A DNA stretch of 64,000 bases. Source: CBDCYN01 sp965224205 (GTDB lineage: Bacteria > Planctomycetota > Phycisphaerae > Phycisphaerales > Phycisphaeraceae). Both the position numbers and the translations under genes were made by a program. Positions 54,588-64,000 of this stretch are shown one piece after another (position 1 is the first letter of the stretch; each line of letters opens with the position of its first letter). The DNA lies in assembly GCA_965224205.1 (NCBI GenBank), contig CBDCYN010000020.1:1-64000 (forward strand), given 5' to 3'. The notes under the pieces were generated by a model that saw only the letters and a list, made by a program, of their open reading frames with translations, was not told the DNA's origin and searched no databases.

Positions 54588-57500
54588 TTATCGGCCGGTC
54601 TCTAATAAGGCTCTAGCCCCGCCTAAAACGGGGACCCCCAGTGCCTGGATTTCCTCGGGCTGCTCTTCTTCCGGCACTGGGGGCTGGGGGTTTTCATCTT
54701 CCGCAGCCAGATCCGTGGGCCGGCCCTCGATCGCCTGGTCAAGCTGCTCCCACGACATCCCCGCCGGGGTGATCCCGCTTTGAGCGATCAAGATACTCTT
54801 GGCGATCCGCATCTCCTTGGGGGTGATCCCGATCAGGCGCAGCTGATCAAAAAGCTGCCTCAAGCCGTTGGCGTACGCCAATGCCTCGTTGGTCACAGCC
54901 GCGGACTCCAGGTAATCGCGGAACTCCCAGGGATCCTCGAACGTGTACCCCGCGTCGGTGTAAGCCTCCAGGGCCTGGGCGAATGCCTGGCGGATCTTCT
55001 CGGTCTGCGGCTCGAGGATCGGCCGGCCTTCCTCGTCGAGAAGAGGGTTGCCCTCTTCATCGATCGCGGCTTGCCAATACAGGCCACTGTAAATCTGCAA
55101 CGCCACCGTCGCGGCGCCGCTGTGGATCCGGGAGGTCGTCACCTCGTGGTCGCTGGCGTCGGCGTCGGAGGGCACGACGTCGACAATCACCTCCGCGCCG
55201 TCGAGCAGGGCCTCGACCCGCTCTTCAGCCTCGGCGTCACGGGCGAAGATCCCCAGTTGCCGCAGTTTCTCCCTGGCGGTCTGGGCGATCAGCACCTCTT
55301 CCGAGACGTCTTCGCCCTCTTGGGTCGACGCCACCGACGCGATCGAGGTCGCGATGTTGACCAGCTCCCCGAGCTGGAAGTCGACGAAGAATGTGGGGTT
55401 GACGCCCACGGTGATGTCGTCGAGGCTCTGGGGCCGCCCCCTTAAATCATTCGTCGAGACGGTGGACCCGTTTTCTCTCTGGAAAATTGCCGGCAGGGTG
55501 ATCCTCGCCCCCGGATTGCCCTCGACTGAAAAAGTCGGGTCGTTGCCGGATCCAATGGAGAGGATGTTGGGATTCGCCGTCCCGGTATTAAGATTAATCC
55601 TGCTGCTCGATCCCAGGGCCACGAAATCTACGCCGTCGTCGACGATCGGGGCGGCCACCACCGGGGCGCCCTCACCCGCGTTAGGCAACAGGTTCCTGAC
55701 CGGCTCCCGCAACCGGATGATCAGCTGCCCCCCGCCGCCGCCGGTGACGTCGACGGTCAGGTTCCCTCGCGTGTTCAGGTCGCCTAGTACCGCGTCGCCG
55801 CCTTCGGTTTCGATCGTCAACGGCCCGTCGACCGTGAACTTCTCGTTGGGGCCCATGAAGAAATCCCCGCCATCGGTGAGGATCGTCACGCCCGTCGTCC
55901 CCGGGGTGTTGGTCGCGGTCGTGGGGTCGTCGCCGTTGATCGTCGCTACCGTTGGGACCGTGGCCCCGCGACCCGCTGCGCCGAGGATGATGTTGCCGCC
56001 GTCCGAGTTTAATGTGCTGTTGATCGTGATCACCCCGCTGGGGACTTCGGTATTCGTGCTGTTGTTGGTGTTGAACCCGCTATTGGCCTGAAGCGACAGG
56101 TTCCCGCCGCCGAGGGTGATATCGTTAACGGTTACATCACGGCCAGCGGCGATATCGAGCGACCGACCGCCCGTGCCCGTCACCGCCCCGCCGAGGGTGA
56201 TATCGCCTTCTGAGCCCGTCGACATCAGCCCGGTATCGGCTTCGAGCATGATCTGAGCGGTGTTGAACCTCTGGCTGCCCGTGGTGGTGACCGTGCCGGT
56301 TTCAAGTGTACGCCGGTCGATCCCGGTATCCGGGTCCGGGTCGGGGGTAACCGTCGGGCCGTTGGTATCGCTGCTGAAAACCGTCGTGACCGTCAACCCC
56401 GCGTCGGGCGCTCCGCTATCGTCGAGGTCCGCGTTCTGGGTGGTGAGGCTGTTGAATGCGCTCGTGCCGCCAACGAGTTCCTCGAAACGGATCTCACTGC
56501 CGGTGTTCCCGGCCACCGTTAGGTCTAGGTCTGAGGCGATCACGTCGGGGTCCGCGTCGATCGTGCCCTCGAACACCACGTGGTTATTGGCGCCCGCGGC
56601 CTCGGTGGTGACCGTGGGCGAACCGGACAGCAACACCGGCGACACGACGCGGATCGACGCGTCAACCGGCGTGGTCTCGTCGAGCCTCAGTCCGCTGTGC
56701 ACCCCGCCGGCGGTCAGATCGGCGCCAAGCGTAATGCTCTGGTTCGCCCCATCGGCGGTCTCGATCAAGATCCCCCCAGCCGCGATTACCCCCAAAGACG
56801 AGTCCGCGATCACGACGCCATCGCCGGCCACCGGACCCACTCCCGAAACCTGTCCGACAATCAGATCTGACCCGAAGATGCTCACGTCCGCCGCAGAGTC
56901 GATACTCCCGCCTTCTCGGATCACCACCCCCCCGCCATCGGTCCCGTCCGCGTCCGCATGAAGGGTAATGTTCACGTCGCTGGCATTGCCCGACTGGATC
57001 TCCGTCTGGATCAATGCCTCGACGATGATGTCGCCCGGGACGCTGATCATGATCGGGGCGTCTTCAGTCATCAGAGGAGTGTTGATCTCTAAGTCGCCGT
57101 CACCCTGGCCCTGCAAACTGATCGTCCCCATCCCCACGAAACGTGTGGTCAGTCCCGTCTGGTTGACCCCAGGCCCCAGATCGAGCATGCCACCGGTCCC
57201 GCTGCGGGTATCGAGGGTGATCGCCCCACCGCTGGTGTCAAACGTCAGTTCATTGCCCGCTTCGATCGTGAGATCCCCGCCTAGACTGGTCGCGTCAGTC
57301 TCGAGCCCCGTGCGGATCGTTGTCTGCCCGCCCGCCACCGGTGCGATCACGACGTTGTCCGTATCCAGATTCAGATCGTCGGCCCCGGGGCCGTTGTCGC
57401 TGGAACGGATCAGGATGTCTCCGCCCGTCCCGCCGGCCACGCCGCTGTCGATCAGTGTGCTGGTCACGGTCAGCCCGCCAGCGCCGGTTTCATCAAGGGT

Positions 57501-59837
57501 GATCGCCCCACCGCTGGACGTCACGTTCCCGGCGACGGTCAGCGGTCCTCCACCGGCCTGCTCAAAGGTGATCGCTCCGCCCTGCGAGGTCAGACCCGCG
57601 ACGGTCACCGCCGACAGGTGCGTGTTGGCAATCAACACGTCGCCGGTGCCTGAATTCGTGGCAGAGATTGACGTCGTCTCGGTATTCAGCGCCCCGCCGG
57701 CGCCGTTGTCGATCCCGTCTCTGGCGTTAAGCGTCACGTCCGGCGACTCCACGACCGCCGTGCCCTGTCCTTGGATCGCCCCCTGCGTGGCGTTGAGCGC
57801 TGCCGAGTCGAAGGCTTCCACGTCGACGTCAAACTGGATATCCCCGGAACCCACGGTCAGCACCAACTCGCCTTCCACGTCCGCCCCGACGCCCGGGCTC
57901 GACGTCAGCCCAATCAGCTCAAGGGTGTTGAGGTTCGTGATATCGGCGCCGCCGCCTGTGACCTCCAGGCTCATTGAGGCCGCGTCCGTCGTGAAAGTGC
58001 TTACCCCGACGTCACCCACCCCGGTCAACGCGGTGAGCCGGACGGTCTCCGCCACGGTCGTACCGCTGCCGGTAATCTGCCCACCCGGGGCGGTGAGCGT
58101 GAGCGTCCCCGTGCGGTTCATCCCGGTATCCCGGGCGGCGAGCGTGCCGTGGACCACGATGTCACCCGAGGTCGTCCCCGACGAGACGCTCACCGTGCTG
58201 CCCGTGGCGCTGGTCGCCAGCGTCGCCCCGGTGCCGATCGTCGCCCCACCAGCCCCGCTGTCCTCACCGGCGAGGACCGTGATCGCGTTGCCCGCGGTGA
58301 CGGTCTGCCCATCGTTGACCGTGAATTCCGTCGTGGTCACGCTCAATGCCCCGCCAACGGTCGAGCTGTCCATCGACACGTTGTTCAGACCGCTATCGAG
58401 TGACGCGCCTCCGACCGTGTTGACCACGATCGAATCCGTCACGTTGAGGTTGCTTAGCGAGATACTTCCGCTTGTGCCATTGGCGGTCGCGGCGAGATTG
58501 CCCGCGGTTAACCCGGCGGTATTAGTGAGGGTATTGTTCACAGCGGTCACATCGAGCGTCCCGTCAACCGTCGACTGGCCTAGCGTCATGCTCCCGAGCG
58601 TGACCACTGTTGCGTCACCGACCGTATCGAGGCTGATTTCTCCCGGCGACACCCCGAAATCATCGTTCGTGCTGCCGGGGTCGTTATCGTCGAGTTCAAT
58701 CCCGCCGCCGGCGCCCCTGGCCGTCGCCGTAAAGCTGCCCGAGTCGATGTCCCCACTGTTGCGGATGGTCCCGGTCCCCGCGGTCACGTTGAGATGCCCG
58801 TCGACGTCCGAGGCGCCAATGAAATCGATCGCCCCGGCATTGACGATCGTGGCGTCGGCGCCGGTCTGTCCGTTGGGGCTATTGGTCGAGACTTCCAGCC
58901 CGCCCTGGATGTTTAAGCCATCGAGGTCGATAGCCGCGTTATTCTCCACGGTTCGGAATACGGCGTTACCGGTCACGAAGATCTCTTCGCCGACCCCCGT
59001 ATCCACGTCATCCGTCAGGTTGCCCGTCGTCGTGAACACCGTCAGCGACCCGGTGACTGAAGAATCGTTGAGGGTCAACGCGGTCGCGTTCTCGATCGCT
59101 GCGTCCCCTCCGGTCGTGGTAACCGATAACGCCCCCGCTTGCGTCATGAACCGGCCCCCGGCGCCGTCGGAGTCGATCCCGGTCGCCGCGGTGAGGTTCA
59201 CCAACGACCCGCCGACCGAGCCCCCGCCCGTGATCGCCCCGCCCGAGGTCACGTCCGCCTGGTTCCCAGCCGAGACCGTTTCATCAATCGTCAGATCACC
59301 GCCCGCGTCGAGGACCACGTTGTTCGCCACGGTCACCTGCTGATCGACCGTCGCCGCCCCGGTCGTGGTGAGGGTGAAATCATTAAGCGGCACCGCCCCG
59401 CCCACAGCCCCGCCCAAAGTGACCGAAGGCGAGTCCACCGTTAGGTTGTTGCTGGTGCCGCCCCCGCTGTCGACCGTCGAACCCAACGCCACCGAGGTGG
59501 TGCCCATGATTGTCGCGTCCGACCCGGTGACCTCGACCGCGTCGTTGAGCTGCACATCGGCAGCGGTGATGTTCGCAGCGATCTGGGTCGTGCCCGCCGC
59601 GTCCGTCGTGAGCGTGCCCAGAGCGTCCATCCCGCCGACCACACCACCCACGGGCCCGGTGAACACCGTGGTCGGGGCGTTGACCGTCAGGCTGTTGTTC
59701 ACGCCCGAGGCGCTATTGACCGCTGCCCCGAACGTCGCTTGGGTGGTTGCGTCGATCTGCACCGCCGAGCCGGTGAGGAGCACGTCATCGCCGAACTGAA
59801 CGCTATCGGCACCGACGTTGCCCGCCAGCTGTGTAGC
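54588..59837 (-). CDS. Giant repetitive adhesin, C-terminal part (second frame)
   Basis: About 1749 residues downstream of a frameshift at the nine-G tract. The body is built of short beta-strand repeats rich in Gly, Thr, Asn, Asp and Val (units such as GGAITLDETGAGGLTVT and LTTDAAGTTQIAANITAADVQL), as in filamentous haemagglutinin-like right-handed beta-helices. No outer-membrane barrel is present. The last ~300 residues are non-repetitive, helical and acidic (AREKLRQLGIFARDAEAEERVEALLDG), which may be the anchoring or processing part. If this frame were translated alone it could start at GTG 59783. It ends 148 bp upstream of tssA on the same strand. Confidence 0.85.
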   Translation of the reverse strand, partial: ATQLAGNVGADSVQFGDDVLLTGSAVQIDATTQATFGAAVNSASGVNNSLTVNAPTTVFTGPVGGVVGGMDALGTLTTDAAGTTQIAANITAADVQLNDAVEVTGSDATIMGTTSVALGSTVDSGGGTSNNLTVDSPSVTLGGAVGGAVPLNDFTLTTTGAATVDQQVTVANNVVLDAGGDLTIDETVSAGNQADVTSGGAITGGGSVGGSLVNLTAATGIDSDGAGGRFMTQAGALSVTTTGGDAAIENATALTLNDSSVTGSLTVFTTTGNLTDDVDTGVGEEIFVTGNAVFRTVENNAAIDLDGLNIQGGLEVSTNSPNGQTGADATIVNAGAIDFIGASDVDGHLNVTAGTGTIRNSGDIDSGSFTATARGAGGGIELDDNDPGSTNDDFGVSPGEISLDTVGDATVVTLGSMTLGQSTVDGTLDVTAVNNTLTNTAGLTAGNLAATANGTSGSISLSNLNVTDSIVVNTVGGASLDSGLNNVSMDSSTVGGALSVTTTEFTVNDGQTVTAGNAITVLAGEDSGAGGATIGTGATLATSATGSTVSVSSGTTSGDIVVHGTLAARDTGMNRTGTLTLTAPGGQITGSGTTVAETVRLTALTGVGDVGVSTFTTDAASMSLEVTGGGADITNLNTLELIGLTSSPGVGADVEGELVLTVGSGDIQFDVDVEAFDSAALNATQGAIQGQGTAVVESPDVTLNARDGIDNGAGGALNTETTSISATNSGTGDVLIANTHLSAVTVAGLTSQGGAITFEQAGGGPLTVAGNVTSSGGAITLDETGAGGLTVTSTLIDSGVAGGTGGDILIRSSDNGPGADDLNLDTDNVVIAPVAGGQTTIRTGLETDATSLGGDLTIEAGNELTFDTSGGAITLDTRSGTGGMLDLGPGVNQTGLTTRFVGMGTISLQGQGDGDLEINTPLMTEDAPIMISVPGDIIVEALIQTEIQSGNASDVNITLHADADGTDGGGVVIREGGSIDSAADVSIFGSDLIVGQVSGVGPVAGDGVVIADSSLGVIAAGGILIETADGANQSITLGADLTAGGVHSGLRLDETTPVDASIRVVSPVLLSGSPTVTTEAAGANNHVVFEGTIDADPDVIASDLDLTVAGNTGSEIRFEELVGGTSAFNSLTTQNADLDDSGAPDAGLTVTTVFSSDTNGPTVTPDPDPDTGIDRRTLETGTVTTTGSQRFNTAQIMLEADTGLMSTGSEGDITLGGAVTGTGGRSLDIAAGRDVTVNDITLGGGNLSLQANSGFNTNNSTNTEVPSGVITINSTLNSDGGNIILGAAGRGATVPTVATINGDDPTTATNTPGTTGVTILTDGGDFFMGPNEKFTVDGPLTIETEGGDAVLGDLNTRGNLTVDVTGGGGGQLIIRLREPVRNLLPNAGEGAPVVAAPIVDDGVDFVALGSSSRINLNTGTANPNILSIGSGNDPTFSVEGNPGARITLPAIFQRENGSTVSTNDLRGRPQSLDDITVGVNPTFFVDFQLGELVNIATSIASVASTQEGEDVSEEVLIAQTAREKLRQLGIFARDAEAEERVEALLDGAEVIVDVVPSDADASDHEVTTSRIHSGAATVALQIYSGLYWQAAIDEEGNPLLDEEGRPILEPQTEKIRQAFAQALEAYTDAGYTFEDPWEFRDYLESAAVTNEALAYANGLRQLFDQLRLIGITPKEMRIAKSILIAQSGITPAGMSWEQLDQAIEGRPTDLAAEDENPQPPVPEEEQPEEIQALGVPVLGGARALLETGR

Positions 59838-62800
59838 CCCCCCCCGCGTCCGTGGTCAGCGTGCCCAGCGCGTTCGACGCTGAACCCTGCCCCACCGTAG
59901 CGGAAAAAATCGTGTCCCCGGTGGTGGCGACGGTCAGGTCCTGGGACGCCAGCGCCACCACGGTATCGGTAAACATCACGGCGCCGCTGCCGCTATTGAC
60001 CATGGCGTTCCCGACCAGCTGGACCGGGCCCATGAAATCAAAACCGGTCCCGGTCACGTTCCCGCCCAGCTGCAACACCGCTGTGTCGGTCACGCTCGTG
60101 CCCGGGTGGATCTCGAGTGACACCGCGCCGCCCGCGGCGATCCGATCCACCCCCGAACCCTCCAAGACCACCGCGTCGGGGACCCCGCCAGCCGTCGTTG
60201 ACAGGTCCGACCCGAGGATCGTCACTGTCCCCGGCGCATTGATGACCCCGCCGTCTTCGATGATCACCCCGCCCACCCCGTCGCTGGCGGTCGGGGCCAG
60301 GGGATTGAAATCCGCCCGGATGATCGCGGCCGTGCCCGTAAACGTCACCGGTGCTTGAATGATGACGTCACCGGGAGCTTCGAGCACCGCGTCGACCGTA
60401 AAAGGATTCGCAATAATAATATTTTCGGGCAGGGCCGAGAGTGTAATGTCGCCGGTGCCCACGTCGAACGTGACCGTATCATCGACCCCCAACCCCAGGT
60501 TCTGCGGGTCTGAAGGATCGGGTGGAGACAGCACCCCGCCGATCCCGTCCAAGGTGCTAAAGACGGCGTTCTCATTGACGTTTAGGTCCCCATCGACGGA
60601 CGTGACCGCGATGTTGCCACCATTGAACCCGCTGCCCAGGGTGCTGCCGCTGTCGATCCGCACGCCGGTCGCGACCGTAATGTCTCCATTGGCCAAGATG
60701 TTAATGTCCCCCCCCGTCCCGCTGGCCGACCCGCTGGTCACGTCGCCGTTAACGTTCAAGTTTCCCGCGCCGGTCTTGTTAAACGTGATCGCCCCGCCCA
60801 CAGTCGACAGCGACGAGACCGCTGTGGTGGACGTGCCCGTATCGGTGAGATCTATCCCGCCGGATGTCGAACCCGCGGCGTCCACCGAGTCGGCGTCGAG
60901 GGTCAGCATGATCCCCGCCGAAACGTCTAGATCCAACGCCCCGCCCGTGACCGTTCCCGCCCCCGAGATCGAGCCGCCGGTGGAATTCAATGTCACCGCG
61001 TTACCCCCGGTGCTGCTTAGAGCTTGATCGATGACCAGGTCCCCAGACGACACCATCGACACCGAACCATCGACCTCCACCGCACTGGTGTTTACCGTCA
61101 ACGCCCCGCCGTTGTGGTTCACGCTAAGGTCGCCCCCAACCGGGCTCGAGACCGTCAACCCGATATCGGAAGCCACGGTGTTCTCTAACGTCACTTTGCC
61201 CAGGGATCCGCCCGACCCGTGCGAGAAGATCACCGCTGCGCGGAATGTATTGGCCGTGTTGTTCAGGACAAGATCCTGGTTGGTCCCGTTGGACGTGAAC
61301 GTCACCGTATCGTTGAGCGGGTTGTCACCGATCTCGAACCGAGGGCTGCCCCCCGTGCTCGACTGGGTGATCCCCCCATCCCGAGAGGTAAATACCGCGT
61401 TACCCCGCGTCACCACGTTGGCGATTACCATCGCGTCGTCTTCAACGACCTGGATCGCTCCCGGGGCCGCCGCCCCGGAACCGCCGGCGAAACCGGCATC
61501 GTCGAACGACCCTACGGACACACTGCCGAAACGGTGATCCAACGCGTTCCCATCCCCATCGATCGTGATCGGCCCGCCGGAGTTTAGCTCAGTGAGAAAC
61601 GCGGCTTCTCCGTCGATGGTCATCTCCCCACTATCGGTGATCGCCGCCCCGGCGCCGCTTGAAACGAACAACGCGTCGCCGGCGGTCTCGACCCCGGCCA
61701 GGTCCATCGGCCCATTGCCAAGGATCACGATCGCGTCCGTGCCTGCGGTCCCCACGCGGTTGTTGCCGCTGTTATCAAGCGTGCGGGCGGTGACCGACCC
61801 ATAGCTCGAGTTCGGTTCGTCGAGCGTGATCGCCGCCCCGCCGTTCTGACGGGTGGTCAGCGTCGCTGCGCCGGTGACGGTCACCTGGGCGCCGGACCCG
61901 TCCGAGATCGGCCCGCCGGTCGCTTCCAGGGTCAAAGTATTGGTGCTGACCGTGCCGGTGATGTCGACGGCGCCGTTGGCTTCGACGTTGAGCGTATCCG
62001 TATTATTGATCGTGCCGGTGATATCCACCGGGCCGTCGTTGTCGACCATGAGTGTTCCGCTGACCGTTGAGGTGCTGAGATTCAGCGCTTGAGCGTTGCT
62101 GATCGTGGCGTTTCCGCCCGAAACGTCGACGCTCAGCGTGCCTACGTCGGCCAGGAACGGCCCACCGGGGAACCCTTGGATACCTGTGTCCGCGTCGATC
62201 TCAAGTGTCTCAGCCAAAACTGTCTGGGTACCATTGATCGAACCGGCAGCCTCGAATCTCGCGGTCCCGGTGGTCTGAATGTCACCCAGCGTCATGTCCG
62301 CGTTCTCGGAAATCGTGATCGCGTTGCCGGTGATCCCACTGCCAACAGGAGATCCTCCCGCACCATCGAGCGTGCGGGCGTTGACGAGCCCGAACGACGA
62401 ACCCGACCCATCGATCGTGATCGGCCCCCCGTCGCCGTCCTGCCAGGTCTCGAACGTCGTGTCGCCGATGATGGTTAACGGGCCGACGTTCGACCCCGCG
62501 TCCACATTCGTGATCGAGGCATTGCTACCCCGCGACTCGAATGTCGCATTCCCGCCTATCGAGACATCGCCCAGGATGATCGGCGATGCGACGACGACCG
62601 TGATGGCCCCGTCCTGGGTGTCCGCGGAAAGGCTGCCCGTGTACTGTGAATCGAGATGATCAAGCACGATCGCCCCGTCCGTAGCGGTGGTCGTGAGCGA
62701 GGTCGTGCCGGTGACCGTCACCGACGCCTCGTCGGAGATCGACACATCCATCGCGTCGACGCCGCCCGTCGTGACGGCCAGATTCTCCCCGACGGTGGTC

Positions 62801-64000
62801 GTGTGGTCCACAGGGTTGCCGTTCGTGTCCTCAATGGTCACGGTGCCGAAAACGACCGGGGTCATGCCGTTGTTAAACGAAACGCTGCCCCCGGTCTCGA
62901 ACACCACCTCGCCGCTGAGGGCGTTGCTCGAGTGATTGACGGAGATGTCCTGGTCGTCGAGCGAGCGGATCGCTACCGAGCCGTCGTTGGTCATGGGGCC
63001 CGACTGGGTGATCGGCCCGCCGGTGCCGTTGAAGGTGAACACCGCGTTAACCAAAGGAGTCAGGTCCATCGTGGCCAGCACCAGGTTGTCGGCGACGCTG
63101 ACCAGCGTGCCATCCACCCCGCGGTTAGCGATAAAATCTACGACCAAGAAGATCTCGATCGTGCCCAAGCCCGTGCCGTTGACGTTGAGCGTCACGGCCT
63201 CAAGGTCGGGGGTGCCTTCATCGGTGATCTCTCGTATCGCGATCAACCCGGGTCCGGTGTCGGTCACCGTCAACTCGCTGGCGCCGGCGATCCCGAGGCC
63301 ACCACCGGGGACCAGGTCGCCGGCCAGGTTATAAGTGGTGCCGATCGTCGCGGCGTTGAGTACGATCGCCCCAGCCGGGGCGTCGGCGAGCGACCCAAAC
63401 CTGACATTGATATCATTCTTCGACGTCGGGTCTTCGATGACTTCGATGCTGCCGTTCACGGCGTTGAGCGTCAGGGTGCCCGTGCTGTTGCGGCCCCCAT
63501 CGATCGCCCGACGATTCAACCGGATCGCTCCCTGCCCCAAAAGCGTCATCGTGAGATCCGGATCGGTTTCGCTTGCCAGCTCGATACCGGTAACGGCAAC
63601 CGTGATGTTATCGTCCATCCCTAGGGGACTGGCCGTCGTGCCCGCGGTAAATGAGAAGTCGTGCGCGCCCCTAGTTAGATCCACTTTGGTAATGGTCAGA
63701 CCATCGATGTCGACAACGTCGCCATCGTCATAGACGATATCGATCGCGTCAAACCCGAGGCCTTCGACCTGGATCGACGTGCTGGTGATGGTGTTGCCGC
63801 CTTCTTCATCGATCTGGATCTCGCCCGACCCGGTGTCGATCACCGTCAGCGACGTGACGCCGGTGACGTCAAGATGGTTGCCCGGCGTCACTGCGTCGGT
63901 CTCCACAATCTGCGGTGCCTGCAAGGTCAGTTCGCCAGCGGCCGTGACCTCCGCGGTGCCGTCATCATTGTTTGAGTTGATCGACCCGCCCACGGCGGTG
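59803..64000 (-). CDS. Giant repetitive adhesin, N-terminal part, open at window edge
   Basis: About 1398 residues; the frame is open past the right edge, so the true start is outside. Same repeat style as the second frame: GSLTVDVSGGNATISNA-like and NTLTLEATGGPISDGSGAQVTVTGAATLT-like units. At the tract of nine G (59837-59845 on the map) the frame runs into unrelated residues and stops at 59803. With eight G the reading would pass as TLTTDAGGATQLAGNVGAD into the second frame, matching the repeat TLTTDAAGTTQIAANITAAD found farther on. The two frames are therefore one gene of more than 3100 codons. Confidence 0.85.
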   Translation of the reverse strand, partial: TAVGGSINSNNDDGTAEVTAAGELTLQAPQIVETDAVTPGNHLDVTGVTSLTVIDTGSGEIQIDEEGGNTITSTSIQVEGLGFDAIDIVYDDGDVVDIDGLTITKVDLTRGAHDFSFTAGTTASPLGMDDNITVAVTGIELASETDPDLTMTLLGQGAIRLNRRAIDGGRNSTGTLTLNAVNGSIEVIEDPTSKNDINVRFGSLADAPAGAIVLNAATIGTTYNLAGDLVPGGGLGIAGASELTVTDTGPGLIAIREITDEGTPDLEAVTLNVNGTGLGTIEIFLVVDFIANRGVDGTLVSVADNLVLATMDLTPLVNAVFTFNGTGGPITQSGPMTNDGSVAIRSLDDQDISVNHSSNALSGEVVFETGGSVSFNNGMTPVVFGTVTIEDTNGNPVDHTTTVGENLAVTTGGVDAMDVSISDEASVTVTGTTSLTTTATDGAIVLDHLDSQYTGSLSADTQDGAITVVVASPIILGDVSIGGNATFESRGSNASITNVDAGSNVGPLTIIGDTTFETWQDGDGGPITIDGSGSSFGLVNARTLDGAGGSPVGSGITGNAITISENADMTLGDIQTTGTARFEAAGSINGTQTVLAETLEIDADTGIQGFPGGPFLADVGTLSVDVSGGNATISNAQALNLSTSTVSGTLMVDNDGPVDITGTINNTDTLNVEANGAVDITGTVSTNTLTLEATGGPISDGSGAQVTVTGAATLTTRQNGGAAITLDEPNSSYGSVTARTLDNSGNNRVGTAGTDAIVILGNGPMDLAGVETAGDALFVSSGAGAAITDSGEMTIDGEAAFLTELNSGGPITIDGDGNALDHRFGSVSVGSFDDAGFAGGSGAAAPGAIQVVEDDAMVIANVVTRGNAVFTSRDGGITQSSTGGSPRFEIGDNPLNDTVTFTSNGTNQDLVLNNTANTFRAAVIFSHGSGGSLGKVTLENTVASDIGLTVSSPVGGDLSVNHNGGALTVNTSAVEVDGSVSMVSSGDLVIDQALSSTGGNAVTLNSTGGSISGAGTVTGGALDLDVSAGIMLTLDADSVDAAGSTSGGIDLTDTGTSTTAVSSLSTVGGAITFNKTGAGNLNVNGDVTSGSASGTGGDINILANGDITVATGVRIDSGSTLGSGFNGGNIAVTSVDGDLNVNENAVFSTLDGIGGVLSPPDPSDPQNLGLGVDDTVTFDVGTGDITLSALPENIIIANPFTVDAVLEAPGDVIIQAPVTFTGTAAIIRADFNPLAPTASDGVGGVIIEDGGVINAPGTVTILGSDLSTTAGGVPDAVVLEGSGVDRIAAGGAVSLEIHPGTSVTDTAVLQLGGNVTGTGFDFMGPVQLVGNAMVNSGSGAVMFTDTVVALASQDLTVATTGDTIFSATVGQGSASNALGTLTTDAGGGYTAGGQRRCR

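Noticed and set aside
56968..59343. Long plus-strand frame of 791 codons opposite the adhesin
   Set aside because: Ser/Pro/Val-rich shadow of the repetitive adhesin codons; no motifs or start signal. The same applies to the other plus-strand frames from 54.8 to 63.7 kb.
54588..64000. CRISPR array or simple tandem DNA repeats in the adhesin region
   Set aside because: The repeats are protein-level and diverged; no direct repeats with regular spacers were seen here or elsewhere in the window.

Overview
The window most likely comes from a member of the Planctomycetota, probably of the class Phycisphaerae. This is an inference from gene content: a moderately high-GC genome with lipid A genes including an LpxC-FabZ fusion, PEP-CTERM surface proteins, a WD40-repeat Ser/Thr kinase next to an ECF-type sigma factor, CHAT/DUF928 proteins and a giant repetitive adhesin. 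No rRNA is present to confirm it.

Layout. 1-7 kb (minus): a methyltransferase cut by the window edge, a B12-binding radical SAM enzyme, a CgeB-like glycosyltransferase, a tRNA-Ile(GAT) on the plus strand, and a GH67-like glycosidase. 7-13 kb (minus): a small unknown protein, a PIN-PhoH protein, a GT2/GT39-like pair with an ATGA overlap, and type I glutamine synthetase. 13.7-22.6 kb: a signalling module of DUF928 protein, CHAT-TPR protease-like protein and WD40 kinase (all minus), with a divergent ECF-like sigma factor. 22.7-24.6 kb: an overlapping hexapeptide acetyltransferase and PaaK-like adenylate ligase. 25-32.4 kb (plus): a PEP-CTERM propeller protein, then an envelope block with OmpH/Skp, LpxD, LpxC-FabZ, LpxA and a GT2-acetyltransferase fusion.

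32.7-41.1 kb is an insertion-sequence nest: a frameshifted IS21-like element, an IS630 fragment, an intact IS256 element, an IS630 element split by an intact IS481 element, a truncated PIN gene and a second IS256 remnant, with a PEP-CTERM gene between. 41.3-54.4 kb (minus) is a type VI secretion cluster: TssA, TssB, TssC, Hcp, TagJ/ImpE, TssE, TssF, TssG and TssH/ClpV. Downstream of ClpV lie a protein that looks like a shortened ExoY/edema-factor-type nucleotidyl cyclase and a DUF4265 protein, a possible effector neighbourhood. The membrane complex (TssJ/K/L/M), VgrG and PAAR are not in the window. 54.6 kb to the right edge (minus) is a giant beta-repeat adhesin read in two frames that join at a run of nine G, which suggests either phase variation or a homopolymer base-calling error.

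Three families of short intergenic palindromes recur through the window. The genes with the clearest shared roles are the lipid A block, the T6SS block and the kinase-CHAT-DUF928 module; the rest of the left third looks like surface glycan or specialised metabolism, but substrates cannot be read from sequence.
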